Source of the DNA: Balneolaceae bacterium
Lineage (GTDB): Bacteria; Bacteroidota; Rhodothermia; Balneolales; Balneolaceae
DNA length: 64,000 nt
Assembly: GCA_017640605.1 (NCBI GenBank)
Contig: JAEPQH010000003.1
Location: 1 to 64,000, forward strand
Direction: 5' to 3'
The notes below the pieces were generated by a model. That model had not been told where the DNA came from, searched no databases, and was given only the letters and a program-made list of their open reading frames with translations. Of this stretch, positions 36,033 through 44,305 are shown piece by piece. Made by a program: the position numbers and the translations under genes. Numbering within the stretch: the first letter of the stretch is position 1; every line of letters begins with the position of its first letter.

Positions 36033-37769
36033 ATGAAAAAGACTGTCCTATTCTTGGGAATTTTTCTCATACTCACCCAATGCAAATCTTCTACAAATGG
36101 TCCTGACGATGGTAAAGATACCGATCTGAACGGTTATAACGAGACCACTTTTTTTAAAACCGACGGCACGGAAATATTGAATCGACAAGGAGAACCTGTT
36201 GTAATTCGTGGATTTGGCCTTGGCGGTTGGTTGATGCCTGAAGGCTACATGTTTAACATGCCCGGCGATTTTGGCCCAACCAAACTGAGAAATGCGATCG
36301 AAGATCTTATCGGTGCGGCCGAAACTGAGCGTTGGTTCGATGAATTCAGGACCAATTATGTACAAGAAGCCGACATCATTGCCATGAAAGAATGGGGAGC
36401 AGATCACATTCGAATTCCATTCAATCATAAAGTATTCTATAACATGGATACGCAAGAGTTCAATGAACGCGAATTTGATCGTTTAGACCAAGTATTGATT
36501 TGGTGCAAGCGCCATCGTCTTGATGTAATTTTAGATATGCACGGCGCACCGGGTGGGCAGAGCAACAAAGAAATTGCAGACAGTGATGGCGTTGCCCGGC
36601 TTTGGACCGAGTACGACACCTACATGCCTGTCACCATCAAAATATGGACAGAAATTGCTCGTCGTTACGCCGATGAAACCATCATTATTGGCTATGATTT
36701 ACTCAATGAGCCGGTAACTCCCGATGGATATGGAGCTGAAGATGTACTTCGGTTCCACACAGATATCATACCTGAAATCCGAAAAGTAGATCAAAATCAC
36801 ATTTTATTTATCAACGGAAATTATTTTTCTACCACCTTCGATCTACTGGATCAAATACCATCTCAAGCTGAAAATGTCGTTTTTGCTTTTCATAAATACT
36901 GGAACGAAACCGATCAAGGCACCATCAATTATTTACTGGATTTGCGAAATCGAACACAGACGCCACTTTGGTTGGGTGAATCCGGTGAAAACTCTAACCC
37001 ATGGTTTTATGAAACCATACGGTTAGTGGAAAGTAATGGCATCGGCTGGAACTGGTGGACACATAAAAAGTTAGGAACCATCACTTCGCCACTATCAGCA
37101 AATGGTAATCCGAACTATAACAAAGTGGTAGAATACTGGAAAGGCAATGGTCCGCGTCCATCAGCAGAAGAAGCACGTGATGGATTATTTCAAATGGCCG
37201 AAGATTTAGCCATCGACAAAACGGATTTTCGCCCCGATGTAGTAGCGGCTCTCTTTTCTCCGGATTTTGGCTCTCAAAACCGACCCTATACTGATCTCAC
37301 AATTCCCGGCGTGATTGCAGCGGTGCATTACGATATCGGCAATAATGGTGTTTCTTATTTCGATACCGAATACAAACGCGTAAGTAGCGATGACGACCAA
37401 AATAATGGTAACAATGGGTGGTCGATGAGAAACGATGGAGTGGATATTGAAGCAAGCGATGCAAATCCTTCGGGCTATAACATCGGTTGGATTGAAACCG
37501 GTGAGTGGCTGGAATATACCGCAGAAGTTACGACGGCAGGTGAATACACCGTTACTGCACGAGTAGCATCTTCGAATTCATCGGGTAGATTTCGTGTTCG
37601 CGTAAATAATAAACCGGTGGGAGCAGATGCACCTATCCCAAATACGGGCGGATTCCAAAACTGGCAAGAAATTACCTTAGGAACCGATGATTTCGAAGCC
37701 GGAACTGTGTTAATTCGAGTTGAAATTCTTTCAGGAGGGTTTAATTTTAGCCAACTTACTTTCGAATAA
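36033..37769 (+). CDS. GH5-family glycoside hydrolase with C-terminal carbohydrate-binding module, lipoprotein
   Basis: 578 residues. Lipoprotein signal with TQC (Cys18). The GH5 (beta/alpha)8 barrel covers about 40-370: GFGLGGWLMPEGYMFN, the acid/base Glu in YDLLNEPVTP and the nucleophile Glu in LWLGESGENSNPW. The C-terminal 130 residues match a CBM6-like sandwich (YDIGNNGVSYFDTEYKR, then IGWIETGEWLEYTAEV to NFSQLTFE). Likely beta-glucan or other polysaccharide degradation at the outer membrane. The gene is followed 18 bp later by a GbsR-type regulator. Confidence 0.9.
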   Translation: MKKTVLFLGIFLILTQCKSSTNGPDDGKDTDLNGYNETTFFKTDGTEILNRQGEPVVIRGFGLGGWLMPEGYMFNMPGDFGPTKLRNAIEDLIGAAETERWFDEFRTNYVQEADIIAMKEWGADHIRIPFNHKVFYNMDTQEFNEREFDRLDQVLIWCKRHRLDVILDMHGAPGGQSNKEIADSDGVARLWTEYDTYMPVTIKIWTEIARRYADETIIIGYDLLNEPVTPDGYGAEDVLRFHTDIIPEIRKVDQNHILFINGNYFSTTFDLLDQIPSQAENVVFAFHKYWNETDQGTINYLLDLRNRTQTPLWLGESGENSNPWFYETIRLVESNGIGWNWWTHKKLGTITSPLSANGNPNYNKVVEYWKGNGPRPSAEEARDGLFQMAEDLAIDKTDFRPDVVAALFSPDFGSQNRPYTDLTIPGVIAAVHYDIGNNGVSYFDTEYKRVSSDDDQNNGNNGWSMRNDGVDIEASDANPSGYNIGWIETGEWLEYTAEVTTAGEYTVTARVASSNSSGRFRVRVNNKPVGADAPIPNTGGFQNWQEITLGTDDFEAGTVLIRVEILSGGFNFSQLTFE

Positions 37770-37787
37770 ACTTAGTACTATTCCTGC

Positions 37788-38360
37788 ATGAGTAATTCGT
37801 ATCAACAAGCGGTAGATCAGTTCGTTGAACTGTGGGGAAACATGGCCTCTTCGTGGGGTATCAATAAAACGATGTCGCAGATTCATGCTTTGTTGTATGC
37901 CGAGTCGCACCCGATGGATACCGATGCAATCATGACAAAGCTTGATATCAGTCGCGGAAATGCGAACATGAATCTGCATCGGTTATTAGAATGGGAGCTC
38001 ATCAAAAAAGTAAACTACCCCCGCGATCGAAAAGATTATTACTCGGCCGAAACTGATATCTGGAAAATTGTTTCCACCATCATCAAAGAACGGCAACAAC
38101 GGGAAATTGCTCCAATCCGAGCAGAGTTATTGGAGTGTATAAAAACCCTAGAACAAGGCGGACTCGAAGATCAGGAGAGCAAGGATTTTAAGCAGCGCAT
38201 CGAAAATTATTACGATTTTCTCGAAATGTTCGAGCGTTTTACCGATGCTCTGCTGCCCTACATCAACAAGAAAAATCTCGGTTTTTTAAAGCAGTTGATT
38301 AAGCTGGTTGAAGTGAAAGAATCACTGAAAGACAGTTTTAAAGGTGGCGAAAAAATCTAA
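37788..38360 (+). CDS. GbsR/MarR-type transcriptional regulator
   Basis: 190 residues. Winged-helix DNA-binding domain (ETDIWKIVSTIIKE follows; recognition segment MTKLDISRGNANMNLHRLLEWELIKKV) and a helical C-terminal part. The opening FVELWGNMASSWGINKTMSQIHALLYAESHPMDTDAIM is the GbsR (OpuAR) pattern; such repressors respond to choline or compatible solutes. Its place after a GH/transporter/GH run suggests control of that locus or of osmolyte uptake. The stop overlaps the yraN start region. Confidence 0.85.
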   Translation: MSNSYQQAVDQFVELWGNMASSWGINKTMSQIHALLYAESHPMDTDAIMTKLDISRGNANMNLHRLLEWELIKKVNYPRDRKDYYSAETDIWKIVSTIIKERQQREIAPIRAELLECIKTLEQGGLEDQESKDFKQRIENYYDFLEMFERFTDALLPYINKKNLGFLKQLIKLVEVKESLKDSFKGGEKI

Positions 38361-38709
38361 CAGAGCCCGCGGTGATGAAGCCGAAGATCTGGCTTGTGAT
38401 TATCTCATCGAAAAAGGGTATCGGATTTTAGAGCGCAATTATTACGCAGGGCATTCCGAAGTAGATATCATCGCACAAATTGGTGAAATCGTCGTTTTTA
38501 TTGAAGTGAAGATGCGTTCGAGCACCGGATTCGGAACCCCCATAGAGTTTGTGAACGAAGCTAAAATGGAGCACATTTATCACGCTGCGGAATACTGGAC
38601 TCAACAAACCAAACGCTTTGATGCTCCGCAGCGCTTCGATGTTATCGGCATTTTAAAGAAGAAAGGACAGCCTCCCAAAATCACACATCTCCAAGATGCT
38701 TACAGATAA
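38344..38709 (+). CDS. YraN/UPF0102 endonuclease-fold protein
   Basis: 121 residues. Restriction-endonuclease-like (PD-(D/E)xK) small protein: GDEAEDLACDYLIEKGYRIL then EVDIIAQIGEIVVFIEVKMRSS, where the D and ExK residues sit as in the family. A GTG start at 38344 overlaps the end of the GbsR gene. Function of UPF0102 proteins is not settled; they may act in DNA repair or natural competence. Confidence 0.88.
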   Translation: MAKKSNRARGDEAEDLACDYLIEKGYRILERNYYAGHSEVDIIAQIGEIVVFIEVKMRSSTGFGTPIEFVNEAKMEHIYHAAEYWTQQTKRFDAPQRFDVIGILKKKGQPPKITHLQDAYR

Positions 38710-38747
38710 AATTTAGGTTGGCAAATCTTCTCATTTAGCTCGACTTT

Positions 38748-39533
38748 ATGCCGATGTCTGAACCCATGAGATTTATTGATTATCTGCGCAGTTTGCTGGG
38801 TATCCTGTTATTTGTGATACTCTTTATTATTGCCATTCCCCTCATTTTGGTGATTTTATTGCTTTCTTTCGGCAAAGCCACCGATTTTGTGATCCGCACA
38901 TTTGCCCCTGCAATTGCCCGACCTGTTTTATGGGTGATCGGAATTCGATTCAAAGTTAAGCACCATGGAAAACCTTATGATGGTCCGGCTGTAGTTATTA
39001 TTAACCACTCCTCAACGCTGGACATTTTAACCATGATGGCTGTTGGGATGGATAAAATTCGTTTCGTTGCCAAGTGGGAGCTCCAGTATTTCCCTTTCTT
39101 TTTTATTGTGGGAAGACTTACCGGACAAGTATTCATCAAACGCCAAAAAAGAGAACAAGCGATAAATACACTCACCAGCACCTACGACCGATTAAAACGA
39201 CAGCAACTATCGGTAATGGTGGCACCCGAAGGATCACGGAAGCACGAAGGGATTATCGGTCCGTTTAAAAAGGGTGCTTTTCGGATGGCCATTGATCTGA
39301 ACTATCCGATTTTGCCCATTTACTTTGAAGGTAACAATCGTCTCAGTTTTGGCGGCTCCATAATGGCTAGAAGTGGGGAACTCACTGCGCACATTCACCC
39401 ACCGGTCGACACTTCCGATTGGAGTTTGGAAACCATTAATGAACACATTCACGAAGTGAGGGCGTTGTATTTACACTGGGCCGGAGTAGACGAAGAATCA
39501 AACTCTAGGTACGAGATACTGAACGCTAAATAA
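38748..39533 (+). CDS. plsC: 1-acyl-sn-glycerol-3-phosphate acyltransferase
   Basis: 261-residue membrane enzyme of phospholipid synthesis: transfers an acyl chain to lysophosphatidic acid. N-terminal helical region (MRFIDYLRSLLGILLFVILFIIAIPLILVILLL), then the NHSSTLDIL (HX4D) and VAPEGSR motifs that define PlsC. Start could be the ATG at 38748 or the third Met (MRFIDY). Its 3' end overlaps the convergent egtD by 36 bases. Confidence 0.9.
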   Translation: MPMSEPMRFIDYLRSLLGILLFVILFIIAIPLILVILLLSFGKATDFVIRTFAPAIARPVLWVIGIRFKVKHHGKPYDGPAVVIINHSSTLDILTMMAVGMDKIRFVAKWELQYFPFFFIVGRLTGQVFIKRQKREQAINTLTSTYDRLKRQQLSVMVAPEGSRKHEGIIGPFKKGAFRMAIDLNYPILPIYFEGNNRLSFGGSIMARSGELTAHIHPPVDTSDWSLETINEHIHEVRALYLHWAGVDEESNSRYEILNAK

Positions 39534-40439
39534 TTCGTTTTTATCGGTCCAAACCTGCTCTACTTCAAACCACGGAGCAACGATTCCAGAAAACTCTTCT
39601 TGGGTATATTTATGGGAATTTTCTGTGTGCAGATATTCTCCTTCCTCGATCTGAAACACCTGCCCATTTATCTGGACAGAATGTGATTTAGTGGCATACA
39701 ATCGCATTTCGATACAACCCTTTTCTTCAACCCAAAGTGCTTTATGCTCGAATAGATCAGGATCAAAGTTTGCATCAATTTTACGATTCAAATGCACCAG
39801 CATATTTTTGTTGAACGCAGCGGTAATTCCTTTTGAGTCGTTATATGCGGCTTCCAGAATATTGATGTCTTTTTTAAGATCCACACCTATCAAAACTCCA
39901 CCTTGTTTGCCTACGATATCTGCAATTACAGAAAAGAAACGCTGAACGGTGTTCAGTTTGAAATTCCCGATTGTGGATCCGGGAAAAAACACAATACGGC
40001 GCGCATTTGGATGTGTATTGGGTAATTCAAAAGGACGTGTATAATCGGCCTCAAGAGGCTCAATATCGATGTTCGGATATTCTTTCTGCAATTGATCTGC
40101 CACTTTGAACAAGTAATCGCCCGAAATATCGATAGGCACGTAACAACGAATAGAATCCATTTTGTCGAGTAAGATTCGGGTTTTCTCACTACTGCCACTC
40201 CCCGGCTCAATCAGCTCGATATTATCGCCCAGTTTTTCCGCCATTTCGTCCAGGTAATACTCCAGAATCATCCGCTCGGTACGGGTTGGATAATATTCCT
40301 CCAACTCGGTGATTTCATCGAAAAGTTGAGATCCCTTTTCGTCGTAAAAATACTTGCTGGGCAACTGTTTTGGGGTGTTTTTCATCCCCGCAATAATCTC
40401 TTGAGTAATGGTATTTGTTTTCGTCAATGTATCTTCCAT
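39498..40439 (-). CDS. egtD: L-histidine N-alpha-methyltransferase (EgtD)
   Basis: 313 residues. Trimethylates histidine to hercynine with three SAM, the first step of ergothioneine synthesis. Family signatures: LPSKYFYDEKGSQLFDEITELEEYYPTRTE at the start, the SAM loop IELIEPGSGSSEKTRILLD, VFFPGSTIGNFK and the C-terminal substrate region ENSHKYTQEEF. It lies 2 bp after egtB on the minus strand, so the pair is an operon. Only its 3' end overlaps plsC. Confidence 0.96.
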   Translation of the reverse strand: MEDTLTKTNTITQEIIAGMKNTPKQLPSKYFYDEKGSQLFDEITELEEYYPTRTERMILEYYLDEMAEKLGDNIELIEPGSGSSEKTRILLDKMDSIRCYVPIDISGDYLFKVADQLQKEYPNIDIEPLEADYTRPFELPNTHPNARRIVFFPGSTIGNFKLNTVQRFFSVIADIVGKQGGVLIGVDLKKDINILEAAYNDSKGITAAFNKNMLVHLNRKIDANFDPDLFEHKALWVEEKGCIEMRLYATKSHSVQINGQVFQIEEGEYLHTENSHKYTQEEFSGIVAPWFEVEQVWTDKNELFSVQYLVPRV

Positions 40440-40441
40440 AA

Positions 40442-41722
40442 TTATCGTGCCAGCCGAATACCACTAAATTGCCACCGTGCATTGGCATGGAAGAAATTGC
40501 GATACGTTTTTCTGATATGAGATTTTGAAGTTGCACAAGAACCGCCACGCAACACGTATTGATTGGCCATAAACTTGCCGTTGTATTCGCCCAATGCGCC
40601 GGGTAAAGGCTTATAATTTGGATACGGCGAATAACTGCTCATCGTCCACTCCCACACATCTCCATACATTTGAGTTAATGCATTCGGTGCATTTGGTGTT
40701 GCCGTAGGATGAAAATGATCGTCATCAACAAAATTTCCGCTTATCTCTAAATCTCCGCACGCATGTTCCCATTCCTGCTCGGTGGGTAAACGGCATCCTT
40801 TCCAACGGGCAAATGCGTCTGCTTCAAAATAACTAACGTGTGTAACCGGCTCCTCGTTTTCAACCTTTCTGGCTCCGGATAGGGTAAAATTCATCCACTC
40901 ACCATCGCGCTTAAACCAATACAACGGTGCTTTCCATTGTACTTGTTGTACGGTCGACCACCCCTCATCCAACCAAAGTTCTGAGCGCTCGTAGCCACCA
41001 TCATCCATAAACTCCAGATACTCGCCATTGGTAATTAAGCGATTGGCCAACTCAAATTGCTGTACAAATGTTTTGTGTTGTGGATGCTCGTTATCGTAGG
41101 TAAACTCATCACCGGAGTTGCCGATCTCTACAATTCCTTCGTCGAACGGAATCCAAGTGAGTGGGTTCGTCGGTGCGCTTTCTCGAAGTTCACGTTCTTT
41201 GTATGTAGGAAGCAACGGATTTTGAGCCAGTAAATATTTCAGATCCGTCAGAATTAATTCCTGATGTTGTTGCTCGTGATGATTTCCAATCTCAACGACT
41301 TTCGCAGCTTCTGTCCATGTATTTTCATCACAATTTTCTATGAAGCTCTGAACCTGTTCGTTCACATATTCCCTATATTCGAACACTTCAGAAACGGTGG
41401 GGCGTGACAATAACCCACGCTTAGCCCGGGTAAAAGGCACGCCTGTTTGCAAATAGTAAGAATTAAAGAAATACGCATACTGTGGATGCATACTTTCGAA
41501 GGATGCATCAAACTTCCCTAACACAAAAGTTTCGAAAAACCAGCTGGTATGGGCGAGATGCCATTTTGCCGGACTCGCACTCTCCATGGGTTGAATTACG
41601 AAATCCTCGGTTTCTAAAGGCTCTACCAGATAATGTGTAAACGCTCGAATGCTTTGAAACTGATTTAGAAGGTTCTCTCTGCTTAATCTAAATGTTAGAT
41701 CATTTTCGGTAATAGAAGTCAT
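40442..41722 (-). CDS. egtB: Ergothioneine biosynthesis sulfoxide synthase (EgtB)
   Basis: 426-residue non-heme iron enzyme that joins hercynine to a thiol substrate to give a sulfoxide. N-terminal DinB-like bundle with WHLAH (54-58) and the HxxxH iron pair H149/H153 in HHEQQHQEL; C-terminal FGE-sulfatase domain with RLPTEQEWEHAC, GDVWEWTMSSY and VLRGGSCATSKSHIRKTYRNFF. Whether cysteine or gamma-glutamyl-cysteine is the thiol donor cannot be told here: no egtA, egtC or PLP lyase lies beside it. EgtD is downstream by 2 bp. Confidence 0.95.
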   Translation of the reverse strand: MTSITENDLTFRLSRENLLNQFQSIRAFTHYLVEPLETEDFVIQPMESASPAKWHLAHTSWFFETFVLGKFDASFESMHPQYAYFFNSYYLQTGVPFTRAKRGLLSRPTVSEVFEYREYVNEQVQSFIENCDENTWTEAAKVVEIGNHHEQQHQELILTDLKYLLAQNPLLPTYKERELRESAPTNPLTWIPFDEGIVEIGNSGDEFTYDNEHPQHKTFVQQFELANRLITNGEYLEFMDDGGYERSELWLDEGWSTVQQVQWKAPLYWFKRDGEWMNFTLSGARKVENEEPVTHVSYFEADAFARWKGCRLPTEQEWEHACGDLEISGNFVDDDHFHPTATPNAPNALTQMYGDVWEWTMSSYSPYPNYKPLPGALGEYNGKFMANQYVLRGGSCATSKSHIRKTYRNFFHANARWQFSGIRLAR

Positions 41723-41824
41723 CGGCCGTAAGAATGTTAAATAATATCCTTAGCAATGTACCGAAACCAAATCAAAGGAGAAAAAATAATGGGGTTAAGA
41801 AATATTTACCCCGAAAAAACCAAC

Positions 41825-42076
41825 CTACTTATCTCTGTAAAAATAGATTTTCTTATTTACACTATCGCGCCGACTTTTAACGGTAAAATCTTTACCTCGG
41901 CAAAATTGATACACGGCCGTTCGCATTGAATTTACGCCCTTTTCGTTCGAATACGATACTTCTATAGCCTGCCCATTCGGTTTTAATTTTTCAATGGCTT
42001 CTAACAGCGGCCTGAATTTTGAAGACCTCTTTTTAGAGGATTTGATGTTAGATCGCTTTACAAATTTTATTTCCAC
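41825..42076 (-). CDS. Small basic hypothetical protein
   Basis: 83 residues, strongly basic at both ends (RSNIKSSKKRSSKFRPL and KSRRDSVNKKIYFYRDK), no signal peptide, no known motif. The helix-strand pattern resembles a small nucleic-acid-binding protein, but this is a guess. It lies alone between egtB and the repeat cluster. Confidence 0.5.
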   Translation of the reverse strand: MEIKFVKRSNIKSSKKRSSKFRPLLEAIEKLKPNGQAIEVSYSNEKGVNSMRTAVYQFCRGKDFTVKSRRDSVNKKIYFYRDK

Positions 42077-42280
42077 AATACTATACGCTAATGTTATTGC
42101 TCCAAATCTATTATTTTTTTACAAAGAACAGTACAAACTTAAGAAATATTAATATACGATTGTATATACAGCTACATTTTCGCAGTAAACGAATTTTATA
42201 ATCTAATCTCGATATTTGATCTAATATTGAGGACTAATTTTTTCTGAAAAACGGCAGAATTCGGGTCTTTCCCTTCTTCC

Positions 42281-42330
42281 TCTCGTGCCGAACCTCCGGT
42301 TCGGTATGCGTGCCTGAACCACTGGTTCAA
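42281..42330 (+). repeat. REP element, copy 1
   Basis: Two palindromes in a row. P1 is ccgaacc-tcc-ggttcgg, P2 is tgaacc-act-ggttca, joined by tatgcgtgcc and preceded by tctcgtg. It is the same design as the elements flanking the RAYT gene at 43767, so it is a member of that family without its own transposase. Confidence 0.8.
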
Positions 42331-42340
42331 CTATTCGAAT

Positions 42341-42414
42341 TGCGGATTTAAGGGATTTACAGATTACGCAGATGAACATCCGCGAAATCCAGTAATCCGT
42401 CTAATCCGTGATTC
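42341..42414. repeat. Imperfect aatccgt/ggattt-rich repeat
   Basis: A stretch of short inverted words (ggattt, gattacgcagat, aatccagtaatccg, ctaatccgtgattc) between two REP copies. It has the look of a degenerate intergenic repeat family; the function is unknown. Confidence 0.45.
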
Positions 42415-42448
42415 TAAATTATGATGGTGAGGTGGAAATGATACCTTA

Positions 42449-42499
42449 TTCTCGTACTGAACCACAGGTTCGGTATACGTGTTTGAACCACTGGTTCAT
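42449..42499 (+). repeat. REP element, copy 2
   Basis: P1 is ctgaacc-aca-ggttcgg (one end mismatched) and P2 tgaacc-act-ggttca, with the lead ttctcgta. Same direction as copy 1; this is a degenerate member. Confidence 0.75.
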
Positions 42500-42524
42500 T
42501 TTTTTGATTGCTGTTAGACAATTA

Positions 42525-42577
42525 GTGGAACCAGTGGTTCCATATTAGCATCACGAACCCGTGGTTTGTGACGAGGG
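42525..42577 (-). repeat. REP element, copy 3, opposite direction
   Basis: Read on the minus strand: cctcgt, P1 cacaaacc-acg-ggttcgtg, linker atgctaata, P2 ggaacc-act-ggttcc. It forms an inverted pair with copies 1-2 in the BIME manner known from enterobacterial REPs. Sequence variant is the same as the element downstream of the RAYT gene. Confidence 0.8.
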
Positions 42578-42593
42578 GAAAACGGAATCACTG

Positions 42594-42953
42594 CTATTCA
42601 ATTACTTCTATCAAATATTCTTTAAAAGGATCACTTGATAATGGGTCTCGATCAATAACATGAACAAGTAAATCATACTCACCCGGATTATTTGGAGTAT
42701 CCCAAACCGTCTTTGCTGTAGTAGTTGTTCTAACTTCTGAGTTGGCAATTACCCAAGTAAACTCATAGTTATCCAGATTTAAGCTATCAGAAATAATTAC
42801 CTCAAATTCTACTTGAGAATTGGTTTTTATGGTCTCGGGACTTGTTCTCAATTCTAAAATCGTGGTATTGAAGACCGGATCGTCATCTATATTTCCATCG
42901 CAAGAAGTGACAATTAGTAAGAGACTAATCGATATGAGGATGAGGTTATTCAA
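42594..42953 (-). CDS. Small lipoprotein with PKD/Ig-like domain
   Basis: 119 residues: lipobox IVTSC (Cys18), then a single beta-sandwich of about 95 residues (FNTTILELRTSPETIKTNSQVEFEV, NYEFTWVIANSEVRTT, NNPGEYDLLVHVID). PKD-like domains bind sugars or proteins at the cell surface. It resembles the neighbouring gene 43041-43397 in layout and in the FTWVI/FIWVI core. A+T-rich, consistent with an accessory segment. Confidence 0.6.
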   Translation of the reverse strand: MNNLILISISLLLIVTSCDGNIDDDPVFNTTILELRTSPETIKTNSQVEFEVIISDSLNLDNYEFTWVIANSEVRTTTTAKTVWDTPNNPGEYDLLVHVIDRDPLSSDPFKEYLIEVIE

Positions 42954-43040
42954 AGTTTTTTTAATAAGTAATGAAAAGCAAAAATTTGCTCGTTCTTCTG
43001 TGCCTAGAGAAAAATTAATTTGTATTTCATGTCCCCAAAT

Positions 43041-43397
43041 TTAGTTAATAACAAAAAAACGAAAAAATTCTTGATCACTGAAAGTATTATTAATATTAAC
43101 ACTTAGTGTATTTATGTTATCACCTTCAATAAGTGCCTCAATTTCAAGTTCACATCTTTGAGTGACTATAGTTGATGGATATCCTTTAATCACCCAAATA
43201 AAAGACAAATCAGGTTTATAATTACTAAGTATACAATTTATAAACACTTTATCCCCAATTATAGTTGTATCTGGGTAAACACTTACAGAAGTAATTTCGA
43301 CAATTGGTTCATCTGGGTCAGGTGTACCGGAGTTTGAAGGTAAATTACATCCGATAAAAACGGTAATAATTACGATGATCAGATACTTAAAAGGCAT
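43041..43397 (-). CDS. Small lipoprotein, paralogue of the next gene
   Basis: 118 residues with a short signal and Cys at 17 (VFIGC). One Ig-like domain with the same core as 42594-42953 (VEITSVSVYPDTTIIGDKVFINC, SFIWVIKGYPSTIV). It lacks the acidic end of its neighbour. The start overlaps the end of a truncated barrel gene upstream, which suggests they were once co-transcribed. Function unknown. Confidence 0.55.
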   Translation of the reverse strand: MPFKYLIIVIITVFIGCNLPSNSGTPDPDEPIVEITSVSVYPDTTIIGDKVFINCILSNYKPDLSFIWVIKGYPSTIVTQRCELEIEALIEGDNINTLSVNINNTFSDQEFFRFFVIN

Positions 43398-43631
43398 AGT
43401 GCGAACCTAAATGAAATTCCATCAAAATAAATGTTAGATACTTTTTTTGAATTACTTTGATTGTCTTTAATTGAATGACTTAAATCTCTATGATAACCGA
43501 AAGAAAATTGAAACTTTACGTGTTTCGGAAATTTATATTCCAATCCAAAAGATAAATTTAACCTAGCTAAATTTTCACTATATAAGTGAGTAATAGAAGT
43601 TGGTATACTGTTCCCAAAAAAACAATACTTA
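43379..43631 (-). pseudogene. Truncated outer-membrane barrel gene
   Basis: The minus-strand frame starting near 43648 has no signal peptide and begins inside a REP copy. It holds beta-barrel strands such as LNLSFGLEYKFPKHVKFQFSFGYHRDLSHSI and NIYFDGISFRF. In the adjacent frame a canonical barrel end, FHLGSHYAF and stop, appears, which suggests a frameshift as well. This is best read as the 3' remnant of a barrel gene broken at the REP/RAYT insertion. Confidence 0.5.
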
Positions 43632-43706
43632 TTCTCGTACCGAACCACCGGTTCTTCTCATACCGAACCACCGGTTCGGTATGCATGCCTGAACCACTGG
43701 TTCAAC
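43632..43706 (+). repeat. REP element flanking the RAYT gene, upstream side (copy 4)
   Basis: A complete element (cattaccgaaccaccggttc type P1, ccgaacc-acc-ggttcgg; linker tatgcatgcc; P2 tgaacc-act-ggttca) preceded by an extra partial P1. It lies 60 bp before the RAYT start, in the same direction as the gene. Confidence 0.85.
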
Positions 43707-43766
43707 AATTCTACAAATAATTTGTAAGGAGTTCATCAAAAACACGTCCTACTAAATAAAAAAGAT

Positions 43767-44303
43767 ATGGGACGAAGTCGATATAAAATCCACGAAGAGT
43801 ATTATCCTTACTTTATCACCTGCACAGCTAAGAGTGGACTTCCGCTCTTTTCAATTCCAGCAGTTGCCGAAATAATTCTAAACAATCTGTTGTATGTACA
43901 ACGCCAAAGAGAAGTCACGCTTTATGGATATGTGATCATGGAAAACCACTTTCATGCTATCGTTTTGGGGGATGATCTATCAAAGAAGCTGCGATTAACT
44001 AAATCATTTATGGCTCGACAAATTGTGGACTTACTGCAAGAATTGAACAAGTTTAAACATTTAAGAGAGCTTCAGTTTCGTAAACTATCTCACAAGAAAC
44101 GATCGGATTATCAGGTTTGGGAAGAAGGTTTCCACCCTAAGCAAATTGATAGTGATAAAATGATGATCCAAAAATTGGAATATATTCACTTCAATCCTGT
44201 TGTCAGAGGTTTTGTTGATTCTCCAAATGATTGGAGATATTCATCTGCGAGAAATTATAATGGCGAGGCAGGGTTAATACCAGTTACACTTTTTTCAGGG
44301 TAG
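43767..44303 (+). CDS. REP-associated tyrosine transposase (RAYT)
   Basis: 178-residue single-domain Y1 transposase of the IS200-like HUH superfamily. Metal-binding HUH motif HFH at 61-63 (MENHFHAIV) and the catalytic Tyr Y139 in LEYIHFNPVVRG are intact. RAYTs act on REP palindromes; the gene here is bracketed by two REP elements pointing towards it (43632-43706 and 44306-44361), which is the REPtron arrangement. The N-terminus MGRSRYKIHEEYYPYFITCTAKS matches the family. No second gene and no target duplication were found. It may be active, since all key residues are kept. Confidence 0.9.
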   Translation: MGRSRYKIHEEYYPYFITCTAKSGLPLFSIPAVAEIILNNLLYVQRQREVTLYGYVIMENHFHAIVLGDDLSKKLRLTKSFMARQIVDLLQELNKFKHLRELQFRKLSHKKRSDYQVWEEGFHPKQIDSDKMMIQKLEYIHFNPVVRGFVDSPNDWRYSSARNYNGEAGLIPVTLFSG

Positions 44304-44305
44304 GT

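Larger units (their letters stand above)
42077..42593. other. Intergenic region with REP cluster and AT-rich leader
   Basis: 517 bases without a gene. The first 200 are very A+T-rich. The rest holds three REP-type palindromic elements (42281-42330 and 42449-42499 in one direction, 42525-42577 in the other) and an imperfectly repeated aatccgt/ggattt-rich stretch at 42341-42414. Confidence 0.7.

Noticed and set aside
43767-44303. Complete IS200/IS605 element
   Set aside because: There is no tnpB, and the flanking palindromes are the bipartite REP type rather than IS200 ends; RAYT is the better name.
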